A stretch of 64,000 nucleotides of DNA from Chlamydiota bacterium (GTDB lineage: Bacteria; Chlamydiota; Chlamydiia; Chlamydiales; Rhabdochlamydiaceae). Shown piece by piece: positions 37,230-47,090 of this stretch; position 1 is the stretch's first letter; each line of letters starts with the position of its first letter. The stretch lies in assembly GCA_021772335.1 (NCBI GenBank), contig JAJFMD010000006.1:1-64000 (forward strand), written 5' to 3'. Position numbers and translations under genes: made by a program. The notes below the pieces were generated by a model, which was not told the DNA's origin, searched no databases, and saw nothing but the letters and a program-made list of their open reading frames with translations.

Positions 37230-37525
37230 GGATTTGAAGGGCATAAAATCTATTGTGCAAAGTATTTAATTTAATTGCTAAATTTGATTTATTTAACTAT
37301 ATAAAAATTATTTAAACAATTAATTTAATTGCTTTTCAGTTCTTTGTAATTTCGATATGGCAGAATTTATATATTAAAATTTTATTTAGCTCGGTTTTAA
37401 ATAGTGTATTCCTTGTTTCTAATCGTTTTTTCTGGTATGATGACTTTTTTTTAATAAATCTAGCATATAGCTTTCTGTAAGTTAACGGGTTAGCTTATGC
37501 TGGATCATAAGGTGTAAAGGCTTTT
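37230..37525. other. AT-rich intergenic region before accD
   Basis: No open frame or homology is visible. It is rich in TTTAATT-type runs between the ankyrin remnant and the accD promoter at 37414-37442. Confidence 0.6.
37414..37442 (+). promoter_or_regulatory. Promoter of the accD-dut-ptsN operon
   Basis: TTGTTT (37414-37419), exact 17-base spacer, TATGAT (37437-37442), leaving a leader of about 75 bases before the accD ATG. Confidence 0.6.
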
Positions 37526-38404
37526 ATGGGATTGTTTTCACTCAATGCGCCTAAGATCAAAGTACAAATGACCAAGCGCGATGGTTACAGTGGGTGGGTT
37601 AAATGTACGCAGTGTCATGAGATGGTTCATGCCAATGAGCTCGAAAATAATGATCACTGCTGTCCTAAATGTGAGTACCACTACCGATTAGGGGCAAAGC
37701 AGAGATTAGATCTCTTACTTGATCAAGGCAGTTTTAGTGAATTATTTGGCAATATCAAATCGACAGATCCTCTGGGGTTTGTAGATTCTAAACCTTATAG
37801 TAAGAGGTTGGAAGAAGCAGAGGAAAAGGCCGAAAATAATGAAGCGGTTGTTGTTGGGGTAGGTAAAGTCAAAAAACTCGAGGTGGCTATTGCCGTGCTC
37901 GACTTCTCTTTTATGGCAGGATCTATGGGATCTGTTGTTGGAGAGAGGATTACTCGAATAATCGAATTGGCCATTGAAAAGAAGCTTCCTGTTGTTATCG
38001 TCTCGGCTTCGGGTGGTGCGCGAATGCAAGAATCGGTTCTTTCATTGATGCAGATGGCTAAGACATCAGCAGCTCTAGCAAAGCTTCATGAAAAAGGTCT
38101 TCCCTATATTTCAATTTTAACGAATCCAACGACGGGTGGTGTAACTGCCTCTTTCGCTTCATTGGGCGATATCAATATCGCTGAGCCTGATGCTTTAATT
38201 GCCTTCGCAGGTCCCCGTGTTGTAGAGCAAACCATTGGGCAAAAACTGCCTGAAGGAGCGCAACGCTCTGAGTTTTTACTCGAAAAGGGGATGATTGATG
38301 CGATTGTCAGTCGACATGAATTAAAGGAAAAGCTATTTTACTTTCTCGACTTTCTCTCACCTAAAAGAGAGAAACTGGAGGAAAATGATGAAACAGAAGC
38401 TTGA
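37526..38404 (+). CDS. accD: Acetyl-CoA carboxylase carboxyltransferase subunit beta
   Basis: The beta half of the carboxyltransferase that makes malonyl-CoA for fatty acid synthesis; it pairs with AccA, which is not in this window. The 292-residue protein has the N-terminal zinc ribbon (CTQC near residue 28 and CPKC near 48), then the crotonase-like core with [34 protein letters not shown] and [15 protein letters not shown]. It begins an operon in which accD overlaps dut by 17 bases and the order accD-dut-ptsN-ptsN is that of Chlamydia as I remember it. Confidence 0.96.
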   Translation: MGLFSLNAPKIKVQMTKRDGYSGWVKCTQCHEMVHANELENNDHCCPKCEYHYRLGAKQRLDLLLDQGSFSELFGNIKSTDPLGFVDSKPYSKRLEEAEEKAENNEAVVVGVGKVKKLEVAIAVLDFSFMAGSMGSVVGERITRIIELAIEKKLPVVIVSASGGARMQESVLSLMQMAKTSAALAKLHEKGLPYISILTNPTTGGVTASFASLGDINIAEPDALIAFAGPRVVEQTIGQKLPEGAQRSEFLLEKGMIDAIVSRHELKEKLFYFLDFLSPKREKLEENDETEA

Positions 38405-38843
38405 TGAGCTAATCGTTGAATGCCTAACAGAAGATAAAGAGCTCGTTCCCTACTATGCAAGTGAGCATGCGGCGGGAGCCGATGTGCGTGCATGCATTGA
38501 TCAACCTATTGAAATTGAGCCAGGTCAAGTCAAACTCATACCAACAGGTTTGAGATTAGGTATACCTGAAGGGTACGAGGTTCAAGTTCGACCACGTAGC
38601 GGACTTGCCCTTAAATCTAGTGTTACTGTTCTCAATACTCCCGGTACAATCGATTCAGATTATAAGGGAGAACTCAAAGTGATTTTAATTAACCATGGTA
38701 AAGAAATCTTTACTGTCGAACCGAAGATGCGCATTGCGCAAATTATCGTTGCACCTGTCTGTCGTGCTGATTTCTCTGTTGTTGAAGAATTAGCGCTCAG
38801 TGCTCGAGGTACTGAAGGATTTGGTTCAACTGGTCTTAATTGA
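38388..38843 (+). CDS. dut: Deoxyuridine 5'-triphosphate nucleotidohydrolase
   Basis: Trimeric dUTPase that hydrolyses dUTP to dUMP, keeping uracil out of DNA and supplying dTMP synthesis. About 151 residues with all five motifs: AGADVRA (1), RPRSGLALK (2), [14 protein letters not shown] (3), [10 protein letters not shown] (4) and the flexible C-terminal [10 protein letters not shown] (5). ATG 38388 is preferred over the adjacent ATG 38385 because GGAGGA at 38377-38382 is better spaced. Its TGA overlaps the ATG of the next gene by one base. Confidence 0.95.
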   Translation: MKQKLDELIVECLTEDKELVPYYASEHAAGADVRACIDQPIEIEPGQVKLIPTGLRLGIPEGYEVQVRPRSGLALKSSVTVLNTPGTIDSDYKGELKVILINHGKEIFTVEPKMRIAQIIVAPVCRADFSVVEELALSARGTEGFGSTGLN

Positions 38844-39328
38844 TGAAGCGTGAGCAAAACATTTTTATTTCTGATTATTTCAAAGAGCCTCTTGCTCTTT
38901 TTCTAGATTGTAGTGATCGCGATGAAGCGCTTAAGCGTTTGATTGATTGTTTAGATCAACAGGGAAAATTGCATGATAAGGAAGCCTTTTTTAAAGCAAT
39001 TCTAGAGCGTGAGCGCATTGTATCCACAGGGATTGGAATGGGGGTTGCAATTCCCCATGCTAAGCTTAAGGGCTATAACGAATTTTTTATTGCGGTAGGA
39101 GTTCAACAGGGAAAAGGGATTGAGTGGAATGCGCTTGATCAATTGCCTGTCCGACTAATCTTTTTAATCGGAGGTCCTGATAATTGCCAAAATGATTACC
39201 TAAAAATATTATCTCAATTGACTTTGGTGATTCGCGATGAACAAAAGAGAAAAAAATTAATCAAAGCAGCAACACCAGCTGAGTTAATTACTTTACTCAA
39301 GGAGCAAGGGCATGGATCTAGAGGTTGA
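38843..39328 (+). CDS. ptsN: PTS EIIA-type nitrogen regulatory protein (PtsN), single domain
   Basis: A 161-residue EIIA(Ntr)/fructose-type EIIA protein. The phosphorylated histidine is in GVAIPHAKL (His72), and the following strand pattern (FLIGGPDNCQNDYLKILSQL) is typical. In chlamydiae these proteins act in a regulatory phosphorelay rather than in sugar uptake. ATG 38843 overlaps the dut stop; the alternative TTG three bases earlier is less likely. The 3' end overlaps the next EIIA gene by 17 bases, so the two are a coupled pair. Confidence 0.92.
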   Translation: MKREQNIFISDYFKEPLALFLDCSDRDEALKRLIDCLDQQGKLHDKEAFFKAILERERIVSTGIGMGVAIPHAKLKGYNEFFIAVGVQQGKGIEWNALDQLPVRLIFLIGGPDNCQNDYLKILSQLTLVIRDEQKRKKLIKAATPAELITLLKEQGHGSRG

Positions 39329-39977
39329 AGATGTAGCAGATCTTTTAGGGATGCAGCAACAGGCTGTTGAGAATTGGGTAGAAGAGGGAAAAATACCTGC
39401 GTATAAAATGGGTAATGAGTATCGCTTTAGCCGCATTGAGATTGAAAATTGGATGATGCAGAGAAAGCAGGATGATCTTGGTAAAACACAAACGGGATGG
39501 CAACAGTTCGCTCTTTATAGAGCTTTGCATAAAGGATCTGTATATCGTGGTATAGTTGGAAAAGATAAAGAAACTGTTATCCGTAATACGATGAAAAAAG
39601 TTGCTGATTCTCTTAAAATTGATGCTGAAGGTGTCTCAGATCTTTTACTCGATCGTGAGAGCTTAATGTCTACTGCGCTTGGACGCGGTATTGCAGTGCC
39701 TCATACCCGTGATTTCTTGCTTGAAAAAGGATACGATGTTGTTGTGACAGTCTTTCCAGATGAACCGCTTGAATATGATGCTTTAGATCATCAACCTATT
39801 ACAACTCTCTTTTTTCTTTTTGCAAGTTCAGACAAAAGGCATTTACATCTACTTGCAAAATTGGCACACTTATGCGCCCATCAACCTGCTCTTGAGTTTC
39901 TTAAATTGAAACCAAATCAAGAACAGCTTCTCGATTTCATTCGCTCATGGGAAGCGAATCTACGCTTTTCATCTTGA
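39312..39977 (+). CDS. PTS EIIA-type protein with N-terminal excisionase/MerR-like HTH
   Basis: A 221-residue fusion. Residues 1-50 form an excisionase/MerR-type helix-turn-helix (VEDVADLLGMQQQAVENWV, then GKIPAYKMGNEYRFSRIEIE). Residues about 70-215 are an EIIA domain with the active histidine in GIAVPHTRD (His131). It would join a phosphorylatable module to DNA binding. AAGGAG lies eight bases before the ATG. It is the last gene of the accD operon and is followed by a hairpin at 39976-40010. The same HTH-EIIA arrangement is known from Chlamydia ptsN_2 as I recall. Confidence 0.9.
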   Translation: MDLEVEDVADLLGMQQQAVENWVEEGKIPAYKMGNEYRFSRIEIENWMMQRKQDDLGKTQTGWQQFALYRALHKGSVYRGIVGKDKETVIRNTMKKVADSLKIDAEGVSDLLLDRESLMSTALGRGIAVPHTRDFLLEKGYDVVVTVFPDEPLEYDALDHQPITTLFFLFASSDKRHLHLLAKLAHLCAHQPALEFLKLKPNQEQLLDFIRSWEANLRFSS

Positions 39978-40010
39978 AGGGAATCGAATTTTGATAATCG
40001 ACTTCCTTTT
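39976..40010 (+). terminator. Imperfect hairpin ending the accD-ptsN operon
   Basis: GAAGGGAATCGA (39976-39987) pairs with TCGACTTCCTTTT (39998-40010) with one bulge; four T's follow on the 3' arm. Confidence 0.5.
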
Positions 40011-40041
40011 GATGGGGGGCAGTTTAACTTAATGTGTTGTC

Positions 40042-41490
40042 ATGTTCGAAAAACTATTCGCAAAAAAATCAGTTGCTGCTTTAGTTGATAAAGCATCAGA
40101 TACGCAGTCAGGGATGCGACGTCATTTAGGCCCTGTACAGCTTACAGCTCTAGGAGTTGGAGCCATTATTGGTGCGGGGGTTTTTGTCTTAACCGGTCAA
40201 GCCGCTGCAGAATATGCAGGCCCTGCTGTAACGCTTTCTTTCATTATTGCTGCACTAATTTGTGTCTTTTCTGCTCTTTGTTATGCAGAATTTGCCGCAT
40301 TAATTCCTACATCAGGTAGTGCTTATTCATATGCTTATGCAACCCTTGGTGAGCTAAGCGCTTGGGTAATTGGCTGGGTATTAACCTTAGAGTACCTGTT
40401 TTCGTCAGCAACTGTTGCCGTTGGTTTTTCAGGATATTTTGCAAGTTTAATGGCCGACTTTGGCTGGAAAATTTCTTCTCTTTGGGATCAAGCCCCTCTT
40501 GCCTATGATATTGCTACTGGATGGAGCAGAACCGGAGCTGTTTTTAACCTACCTGCAGGAATACTCGTTGCATGCTTAGGTGCTATGATCGCTATCGGGA
40601 TACGCGCGGCAGCGCTATTCAATAATGTGATGGTCTTTGTAAAGATTGGAATCATTTTGCTTTTTATCGCCTTTGGTGCGGCTTATATCAATGTTGATAA
40701 CCTCACTCCCTTTGTTCCAGAAAATACAGGTATTTTTGGAGAATTTGGTTGGAGTGGAGTTTTTAGAGCTTCAGGGCTGGTCTTCTTTGCATTTATTGGT
40801 TTTGATTCTCTCTCTACCTTAGGTCAAGAGTGCCGTAATCCACAAAGAGATCTACCAATTGGGATGATCGCTTCGCTTACTATTTCAGCAGTTGTTTACG
40901 TCGTTGTCTCGATTGTTTTGACTGGTGTTGTAAGTTACAAGCTTTTATTAACACCCGATCCTTTCGCGGTGGCAGTAAATGCTCTAGGGCCTGGATTCCT
41001 TTGGTTGCGCTTTGTTGTGAAGATTGCGATTATTGCTGGATTGAGCTCTGTTGTTCTCGTGATGATGCTTGGTCAAACACGTATTTTTTACTCGATGGCT
41101 AGTGATGGTTTGTTGCCTCCATTTATGGGGAAGATTAACAAAAAACTTGGAACACCGGTAATCAATACAATTTTAGTGACGACTGCTTGTGTGATTGTAG
41201 CAGGAGTTTTCCCTGTTGGGATCCTTGGTCAAATTACATCGATGGGAGCGTTGATGGCGTTTGCAATCGTCTGTCTCGGTGTCTTAATTTTACGCCGCAC
41301 GCAGCCTGATTTAAAGCGTCCTTTCAGAACTCCTCTTGTTCCTTTAATTCCTTTGCTAGGGATTGGATCATGCGTGGCGCAAATGATCTTGTTGCCGCTT
41401 GTGACTTGGGTCCAACTCGCTGTATGGATGGGTGTAGGAATTATTATCTATGCCGGTTATGGTTTTCGCCATAGTCACTTCCATAATTAA
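40042..41490 (+). CDS. APC-superfamily amino acid permease
   Basis: A 482-residue inner-membrane transporter of the amino acid-polyamine-organocation superfamily, resembling the cationic amino acid transporter (CAT/YfnA) branch. The signature first helix LGVGAIIGAGVFVLTGQAAA begins near residue 36. About twelve hydrophobic helices follow, and FFAFIGFDSLSTLGQECRNPQRDLP is the conserved helix 6 region of this branch. The substrate cannot be assigned; import of host amino acids would suit an intracellular bacterium. No good ribosome binding site is present: GGGGGG lies more than 20 bases before the ATG. The gene ends in a strong terminator. Confidence 0.92.
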   Translation: MFEKLFAKKSVAALVDKASDTQSGMRRHLGPVQLTALGVGAIIGAGVFVLTGQAAAEYAGPAVTLSFIIAALICVFSALCYAEFAALIPTSGSAYSYAYATLGELSAWVIGWVLTLEYLFSSATVAVGFSGYFASLMADFGWKISSLWDQAPLAYDIATGWSRTGAVFNLPAGILVACLGAMIAIGIRAAALFNNVMVFVKIGIILLFIAFGAAYINVDNLTPFVPENTGIFGEFGWSGVFRASGLVFFAFIGFDSLSTLGQECRNPQRDLPIGMIASLTISAVVYVVVSIVLTGVVSYKLLLTPDPFAVAVNALGPGFLWLRFVVKIAIIAGLSSVVLVMMLGQTRIFYSMASDGLLPPFMGKINKKLGTPVINTILVTTACVIVAGVFPVGILGQITSMGALMAFAIVCLGVLILRRTQPDLKRPFRTPLVPLIPLLGIGSCVAQMILLPLVTWVQLAVWMGVGIIIYAGYGFRHSHFHN

Positions 41491-41497
41491 GCTTCAC

Positions 41498-41540
41498 AAG
41501 AGACTTCCGTTGCATTTATGTAGTGGAAGTCTTCTTTTTT
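41498..41540 (+). terminator. Rho-independent terminator of the permease gene
   Basis: AGACTTCC (41501-41508) and GGAAGTCT (41525-41532) pair, extended by AAG/CTT with one bulge, and a T-rich tail of six T's (41535-41540) follows. Confidence 0.85.
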
Positions 41541-41657
41541 ATAAGTATCTTGGCCTCAATCCGCTGAGCACAATTAATTTTTTTTCTAAAAAATCTAAAA
41601 TCCCATCACTGAAAGCAGATTTTTAACAATCTTTTGAATCCGCTGAGCATTTTTTAT
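41534..41657. repeat. Dispersed intergenic repeat, copy A, with 13-bp direct repeats
   Basis: Bases 41534-41565 match 62632-62663 in 27 of 32 positions by eye (shared core CTTGGCYTCAATYCGCT). The right part (TTTTGAATCCGCTGAGCATTTTTT) resembles 62735-62760. Inside copy A the 13-mer AATCCGCTGAGCA occurs twice exactly, at 41558-41570 and 41637-41649. The centre (TTTTTTTTCTAAAAAATC and GAAAGCAG) resembles segments at 17983-18037 and 59848-59890. It fills the gap between the permease terminator and the mnmA stop. Confidence 0.6.
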
Positions 41658-41667
41658 TATTAGGTAG

Positions 41668-42720
41668 TTAAGAGGGGATGATGCGGGCGCCGCCGAGGCA
41701 GCAGGTGCCTTGGTAGAAGACTATCGCTTGGCTTGGTGTTACTGCGCGTTGCTTTTGATCGAATTTGACGGTGGCAATACCATTTTCAATAGCAGTGATT
41801 GTGCACGGTTGATCGGTTTGACGGTAGCGCACTTTTGCAGAGCATTGTAAGGGGAGAGAGGGCTCTTGATCATTGACCCAAGTGAGTTGGTCAGCATGAA
41901 CTGTTTGTGTGTAGAGGGCAGGATGATCATCGCCTTGCTCGACAAGAAGAATGTTATTTTTCACATCTTTTCCAATGACAAACCACGCGTCTCCCTCTCC
42001 GCCAATACCAAGTCCTTTGCGTTGACCAATTGTATAGTAAGCAAGGCCGCAATGCGTTCCCATGCTCTTTCCTTTAAGGGTGTTCATTTCTCCTGGTTGA
42101 TAGGGGAGATGAGCACTTAAGAAAGGACCAAACTTGCGCTTGCCGATGAAGCAGATGCCGGTAGAGTCTTTTTTTTCTGCGGTTGAAAGGCCTGCTTTTT
42201 TAGCAAGTGCGCGCACCTCTTTTTTTTCTAGTGCGCCGAGAGGAAAAAGTACTTGATCTAGAATCGATGATTTGAGGGTATAGAGAAAATAGCTTTGATC
42301 TTTGCTAGCATCTTGTCCTTTGTAGAGCATTCCCTGATCGTGGCGTGCGTAGTGGCCTGTTGCTAGATAGTCACCGCCTAGCTCTCGTGCTTTTTTTAAG
42401 AAGTGATTAAATTTGATTTCGCGGTTGCAGAGGATGTCGGGATTAGGAGTTAATCCTTGCTTGAGTTCATCTAGAAATTGAGTGAAAACAAGGTCGTAAT
42501 ACTCTTTAGTGAAGTTAACGCTGAAATGGGGGATATTGAGCTGATCGCAAACACGCGCAACATCTTCGTAGTCTTCTGTTGCAGAGCAATGTTCACCTTC
42601 GTCTTCCCAGTTTTTCATGAATAGACCAATGACATGATAGCCTTGTTCTTTAAGCAGGAAAGCACAGACAGAGGAATCAACACCGCCGGACATGCCGACG
42701 ACAACAGTAGGTTTAGACAT
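41668..42720 (-). CDS. mnmA: tRNA-specific 2-thiouridylase
   Basis: Thiolates uridine 34 in tRNAs for Lys, Glu and Gln. The 350-residue protein has the ATP pyrophosphatase loop SGGVDSS at 11-17, the catalytic cysteine pair Cys98 (NPDILCNREIKF) and Cys190 (STGICFIGKR), and the family blocks ATGHYAR and GLAYYTIGQRKGLGIGG. Length is normal. Its ATG overlaps the stop of the upstream hydrolase by one base (TAATG), so the two are cotranscribed. In Chlamydia mnmA is close to clpC; here one hydrolase gene lies between them. Confidence 0.96.
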   Translation of the reverse strand: MSKPTVVVGMSGGVDSSVCAFLLKEQGYHVIGLFMKNWEDEGEHCSATEDYEDVARVCDQLNIPHFSVNFTKEYYDLVFTQFLDELKQGLTPNPDILCNREIKFNHFLKKARELGGDYLATGHYARHDQGMLYKGQDASKDQSYFLYTLKSSILDQVLFPLGALEKKEVRALAKKAGLSTAEKKDSTGICFIGKRKFGPFLSAHLPYQPGEMNTLKGKSMGTHCGLAYYTIGQRKGLGIGGEGDAWFVIGKDVKNNILLVEQGDDHPALYTQTVHADQLTWVNDQEPSLPLQCSAKVRYRQTDQPCTITAIENGIATVKFDQKQRAVTPSQAIVFYQGTCCLGGARIIPS

Positions 42721-44135
42721 TAGGCTGTAAGTGGTAATCCAAGCAGTTTACGAGCTGCATTGAAGATCATCGTTTCTTCTAAAGGATAGTGATCTGTTTT
42801 TTCATGGGGTCTGCGCTCTGGAATTTGGTTGAGAACGAGTTCGTTATATGAAGTTAGTAACGAGCTTGACTTCCATGCTTTGCCGAGAGCACTTACTGCT
42901 TCAGGAGTATTTAAAAGCGATTTGAAATGACCAATGAAAGCGCTGCGTTTATCTTGATCTTGTTGAAGATCATCCCAGAAACTCTGTTTATCAATGGGTG
43001 AACTAATAATTGCTTGTAGATCTGCTGAGGGAGTGAGGGTTTCATTAGCAAGAGTTTCGCAAAAATGACGAAGATGAGAAATCGCACTTTCTGTATTGAG
43101 AGAATCTAAAAGCTGATTTAATCCGCCTTTAAGAAGTTCTGGATACTCAGGGCTATAAGTTTCAGAGAGTTCAATGACATTGATTTGATTATTCTGTCTG
43201 TAGGCAGGAATAACATCATGAAAGCTGTGACTGACCGCATCTTCGGGATGGTATACAAAAGCGCGCTCACCTCTTAGTGAGTTAAAAGATGCGTGTGTAT
43301 CAAGATCAAATCCAACTTTGCCAATAGCGTAGCTCGCAGCTGTTCCAATAAATCCAGTACCAGTGGATTGAGCGGCTATTGAGGCTGTGTTTTTAAATGT
43401 TTGTTCGATCAAGCACCTAGAGCTGATTTTAGGATATTCTTTTTCAATAAGAGCTGCCGTTGTCGCACTAAGGCTTCCCCCTAGAGAGTATCCCCAAATC
43501 AGTATCTTTTCGGGCTCATAGTGTTCATGGTCGACGAGGTATTGAAAAGCGGAAAAAAGATCTACCGTAAGAGAATCAGCCGTGGGTTTGCCTGCTATTG
43601 TGCTACGTCCTACTCCGCCGGGGTTGACATTGAGGACAGTGATGCCGAGATCTTGTAGCGGCTTAAGGCGCGGTTCATTCCATTCATAGGGTGTATTGCG
43701 TCCGCCAATATATAAAACTGCTTTATCGCTAGGCTGTCTGTGGATATAACCGTCAATTTTGTTGTTATTTGCCGAATAAAAGGAAATGATGTCTCCGCCG
43801 AGATTGGAGAGTAGTTCTGCGCGGTTTTTATCGAGGTTCTCTTCAGAAGGAGCGTGTGCTGAACACTGTGCCATGGGCAAGAGTCCATCTACGGCCATTT
43901 GATACACTCTTTTAGGCATGAGTGATTTAACAAAGCTAGAGCCTGGTTCTTGAGGTCTTTCGGGCATTGTCGCTTTATAAACTCTTTGCACATGCGAAGA
44001 GACTGAAGCAGCTGATCCTGAGCCGGTAAAAGTAGTGGAGTCTGATCCATAGCTTAGGTCTGGATCGAAAGGCTCTTGGGGTCCAGAGGAGCGAACAGGA
44101 AGAGTGTATGGTGAGGAAGTTGCCGATGTAGTCAT
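42720..44135 (-). CDS. Alpha/beta hydrolase with Ser/Thr-rich N-terminus
   Basis: A 471-residue protein with no signal peptide. The first 55 residues are rich in Ser, Thr and Pro. A core alpha/beta-hydrolase fold follows: strand VLYIGGRNTPYEW with the oxyanion region, the nucleophile elbow GYSLGG (215-220, Ser217), and candidate acid and histidine residues in VYHPEDAVSH. The C-terminal 150 residues are helical without a recognised domain. The Ser-rich leader before a globular enzyme is compatible with type III secretion, but this is inference and the leader may simply be a disordered tail. GAGGTGAT precedes the ATG well. It is coupled to mnmA. Confidence 0.75.
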   Translation of the reverse strand: MTTSATSSPYTLPVRSSGPQEPFDPDLSYGSDSTTFTGSGSAASVSSHVQRVYKATMPERPQEPGSSFVKSLMPKRVYQMAVDGLLPMAQCSAHAPSEENLDKNRAELLSNLGGDIISFYSANNNKIDGYIHRQPSDKAVLYIGGRNTPYEWNEPRLKPLQDLGITVLNVNPGGVGRSTIAGKPTADSLTVDLFSAFQYLVDHEHYEPEKILIWGYSLGGSLSATTAALIEKEYPKISSRCLIEQTFKNTASIAAQSTGTGFIGTAASYAIGKVGFDLDTHASFNSLRGERAFVYHPEDAVSHSFHDVIPAYRQNNQINVIELSETYSPEYPELLKGGLNQLLDSLNTESAISHLRHFCETLANETLTPSADLQAIISSPIDKQSFWDDLQQDQDKRSAFIGHFKSLLNTPEAVSALGKAWKSSSLLTSYNELVLNQIPERRPHEKTDHYPLEETMIFNAARKLLGLPLTA

Positions 44136-44263
44136 CGATCACCTCTTATGTAATAATTATTTTAACCAGTATATACGAAAACGCCTTAAATTTCAATTAA
44201 ATCGGTTAAGATTAGATAAAGACTGTAGAGAAATTTCTTTAGATGCTTATAATTAGGGCATTA

Positions 44264-44295
44264 CAAAAAAAGCCGCAATAATGAAATTGCGGCTT
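44264..44295 (-). terminator. Rho-independent terminator of clpC
   Basis: On the minus strand AAGCCGCAAT (44295-44286) pairs perfectly with ATTGCGGCTT (44279-44270) around a six-base loop, followed by a run of seven T's. Confidence 0.92.
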
Positions 44296-44302
44296 AATGG
44301 GT

Positions 44303-46816
44303 TTATTCTGAGGAGGATGTGGCGAGATCGTTCTCTGAGGTAGTCGCCTCTTCGCTATCTTCATTGAAAATGAGCTGGTTGTTTTCTGCTGTGACAAACC
44401 AGCGTCCTCCTTTCCCTGGGTTAAGAAGGAGTTTTTCAGCTAGAGGGTCTTCGAGATATTGTTCAATGGTGCGGCGTAAAGGACGCGCTCCCATCTCAGG
44501 TTGAAATCCTCTGGAAACAAGAATATCTTTAGCTGTTTGATCGAGTCTGATGTGAATGTTTTTGCGCTCCAAGCGTTTCATCACTTTCGTCACTTCGAGT
44601 TCGATCACTTGAAGAAGCTCTTTTTTCTCTAGTGGACGGAAGATCACAATGTCATCCATACGGTTAAGAAATTCAGGCTTGAATCCTTTCTTTACTGCAG
44701 AGTCAATCTTTTCTTTGATCCCTTCATAAGTAGGCATGCTTTCTTCAGCACCAAATCCCACTTCGCTAGATTTTCGAATTAAATCAGCTCCTAAGTTGGA
44801 GGTCATGATGATAATCGTGTTGCGAAAATCAACTTTACGTCCAAATGAATCGGTGAGGCGGCCTTCTTCGAGAATTTGTAAGAGAAGGTTAAGCACATCG
44901 GGATGCGCTTTTTCTACTTCATCAAAAAGGACGACACAATAGGGGCGTTGACGTACTTGTTCTGTAAGTTGACCACCTTCTTCATGACCAACATATCCTG
45001 GAGGAGAACCAGTCATACGACTGATGGCAAATTTTTCCATGTACTCGGACATGTCAACTTGAATAAGAGCGTCTTCTCCGCCAAACATGTTGATAGCAAG
45101 TTCTTTAGCAAGCAAGGTTTTACCAACTCCTGTTGGCCCGAGAAACATAAAAGCACCAATTGGGCGATTAGGATCTTTGATATCAGCTCTAGCTCTGCGA
45201 ATGGCTCTACATACAGTGATCACTGCTTCATCTTGTCCGATGATGTGTTCCTTAAGAACTTCTTGCATGTTGAGAACTTTCTCTGTTTCTCCTTCGGTTA
45301 AGCGTTGGAGAGGGATCCCTGTTTGTTTTGAGACAATAGCGGCGATGTCTTCTTCATCAATAATGACTTGTTGTTCATCTTTGCGCTTTTCCCATTCATC
45401 GAGAAGTTTTTGTAGCTGCAAGCGTAACTTTTTCTCTTTATCGCGCAGCTTGGCAGCTTTTTCATATTCTTGGTTGCCAATCGCTTCTTCTTTAGATTGA
45501 CGCACTTCTTCGATTTCTTGGTCGGTAGAGGAGATTTCTTCTGGTTGATGCATTGTTGCAATGCGTCCTTTAGCTCCTGCTTCGTCGATTAGATCGATTG
45601 CTTTATCGGGGAGGAAACGGCCTGCAATGTAGCGGTCTGAAAGAACTGACGCTGCTTCGATCGCTTCATCAGTATAAAGACATTTATGGTGGTCTTCATA
45701 TTTAGATTTTAAGCCTGTGAGGATTTGAACAGTTTCCTTTACCGATGGTGGAGCGACGAGAACTTTTTGGAAGCGTCTCTCTAAAGCAGCATCTTTTTCG
45801 ATATGTTTGCGATGCTCATCGAGAGTGGTTGCGCCGATACACTGAATTTCTCCACGTGAGAGGGCGGGCTTTAAAATATTAGAAGCATCAATTGCTCCTT
45901 CTGCAGCGCCTGCACCGACAATAGTGTGGATCTCATCAATAAATAAGAGGACATTGCCATTCTTTTTCACTTCGTCCATGACCGCTTTGATGCGCTCTTC
46001 GAATTGACCGCGGTATTTTGTACCGGCAATCATCATTGTGAGATCGAGTGTAATGAGTTTTTTGTTTTTTAAATGGTCAGGTACATCGCCCTTAACAATT
46101 GCTTGAGCCAAACCTTCAACGATTGCGGTTTTACCAACACCTGCTTCACCAATTAATACGGGGTTGTTTTTGCGGCGGCGGCAAAGGATGAGGATTAAGC
46201 GCTCAACCTCTTCTTTACGACCGATTACAGGGTCGAGTTTAGAATCGCGGCACATTTCAGTGAGATCATGACCATAAGCACGCAATGCGGGAAGTTTGTC
46301 ATTTGCTGGAGCTTTCTCTTGCGCTTGGCGGCCGGTCGGTGGAGTTCCTTGAACGCCCATTGGTGGAAGTTGTAGGTTAAAGCTTTCTAGCTCTTTTAAA
46401 ACTTCTTTGCGGATATCTTTAAGGTTTACATTGAGATTTTCAAGAATTTGTGCTCCAACGCCATCAACTTGACGGAGTAGAGCGAGGAGAAGATGTTCAG
46501 TGCCGACGTAATTATGATTGAGGTTCGCTGCCTCTTCATTGGCATATTCGAATACTTTTTTAACTTTGCCAGTGAGCGCAGGTTCGCCATAAACCTGTAT
46601 TTCAGGTCCATAACCGACGATTCGCTCCACTTCAGCGCGCACTGTCTCATAATCGAGATTGAGATTGCGCAAGACATTAACAGCAATACCCTGGCCAAGC
46701 TTTAGTAGTCCAAGTAAGAGGTGTTCAGTCCCTAAATAATTGTGATTGAGTCTTTGGGCTTCTTTTTTAGCAAGTTTAATCACTTGCTTGGCGCGGTTGG
46801 TAAACTTATCAAACAT
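44303..46816 (-). CDS. clpC: ATP-dependent Clp protease ATP-binding subunit ClpC
   Basis: Hsp100 unfoldase feeding ClpP, 837 residues. It has two Clp-N repeats (both containing LNHNYxGTEHLLL, near residues 22 and 98), first AAA with Walker A GEAGVGKT (223-230), a UVR-motif coiled middle domain (about 440-480), second AAA with GPTGVGKT (560-567), and the D2-small C-terminal domain. The N-domain and UVR motif distinguish ClpC from ClpB. AGGAGA lies seven bases before the ATG. A likely promoter is at 46863-46891 and a perfect terminator follows, so it is monocistronic. No CIRCE-like inverted repeat is seen upstream. Confidence 0.97.
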   Translation of the reverse strand: MFDKFTNRAKQVIKLAKKEAQRLNHNYLGTEHLLLGLLKLGQGIAVNVLRNLNLDYETVRAEVERIVGYGPEIQVYGEPALTGKVKKVFEYANEEAANLNHNYVGTEHLLLALLRQVDGVGAQILENLNVNLKDIRKEVLKELESFNLQLPPMGVQGTPPTGRQAQEKAPANDKLPALRAYGHDLTEMCRDSKLDPVIGRKEEVERLILILCRRRKNNPVLIGEAGVGKTAIVEGLAQAIVKGDVPDHLKNKKLITLDLTMMIAGTKYRGQFEERIKAVMDEVKKNGNVLLFIDEIHTIVGAGAAEGAIDASNILKPALSRGEIQCIGATTLDEHRKHIEKDAALERRFQKVLVAPPSVKETVQILTGLKSKYEDHHKCLYTDEAIEAASVLSDRYIAGRFLPDKAIDLIDEAGAKGRIATMHQPEEISSTDQEIEEVRQSKEEAIGNQEYEKAAKLRDKEKKLRLQLQKLLDEWEKRKDEQQVIIDEEDIAAIVSKQTGIPLQRLTEGETEKVLNMQEVLKEHIIGQDEAVITVCRAIRRARADIKDPNRPIGAFMFLGPTGVGKTLLAKELAINMFGGEDALIQVDMSEYMEKFAISRMTGSPPGYVGHEEGGQLTEQVRQRPYCVVLFDEVEKAHPDVLNLLLQILEEGRLTDSFGRKVDFRNTIIIMTSNLGADLIRKSSEVGFGAEESMPTYEGIKEKIDSAVKKGFKPEFLNRMDDIVIFRPLEKKELLQVIELEVTKVMKRLERKNIHIRLDQTAKDILVSRGFQPEMGARPLRRTIEQYLEDPLAEKLLLNPGKGGRWFVTAENNQLIFNEDSEEATTSENDLATSSSE

Positions 46817-46862
46817 CTTTTATCTCCTATTATCACCGGCCACTTTCGCCCGGGGTACTGTT

Positions 46863-46891
46863 AGTCTAGGTATTTATTCTTTTTTTGGCAA
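46863..46891 (-). promoter_or_regulatory. Candidate clpC promoter
   Basis: On the minus strand TTGCCA (46891-46886), 17-base spacer, TAGACT (46868-46863), about 47 bases before the ATG. Confidence 0.5.
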
Positions 46892-47090
46892 ATTACGAAC
46901 TGTTTATCAAGTGATTTTTTTCATTATTTTTCCAATTGTTTTGTTGGCAACGACATGAAGAAAAAAAAATCTCTCTTTATTATTTTTTAATAATTAAAAA
47001 TGATGAAAATCAGGAAAAAATCAGGTTCCTGTTCTCTGCAAAAAGCTCCATATGATATAACTGTTTCCATTTAAGAATTTTTTGGTTGCG

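Noticed and set aside
37230-37413. Hidden gene or RNA between the ankyrin remnant and the accD promoter
   Set aside because: Very AT-rich, with stops in all frames and no convincing stem structure.
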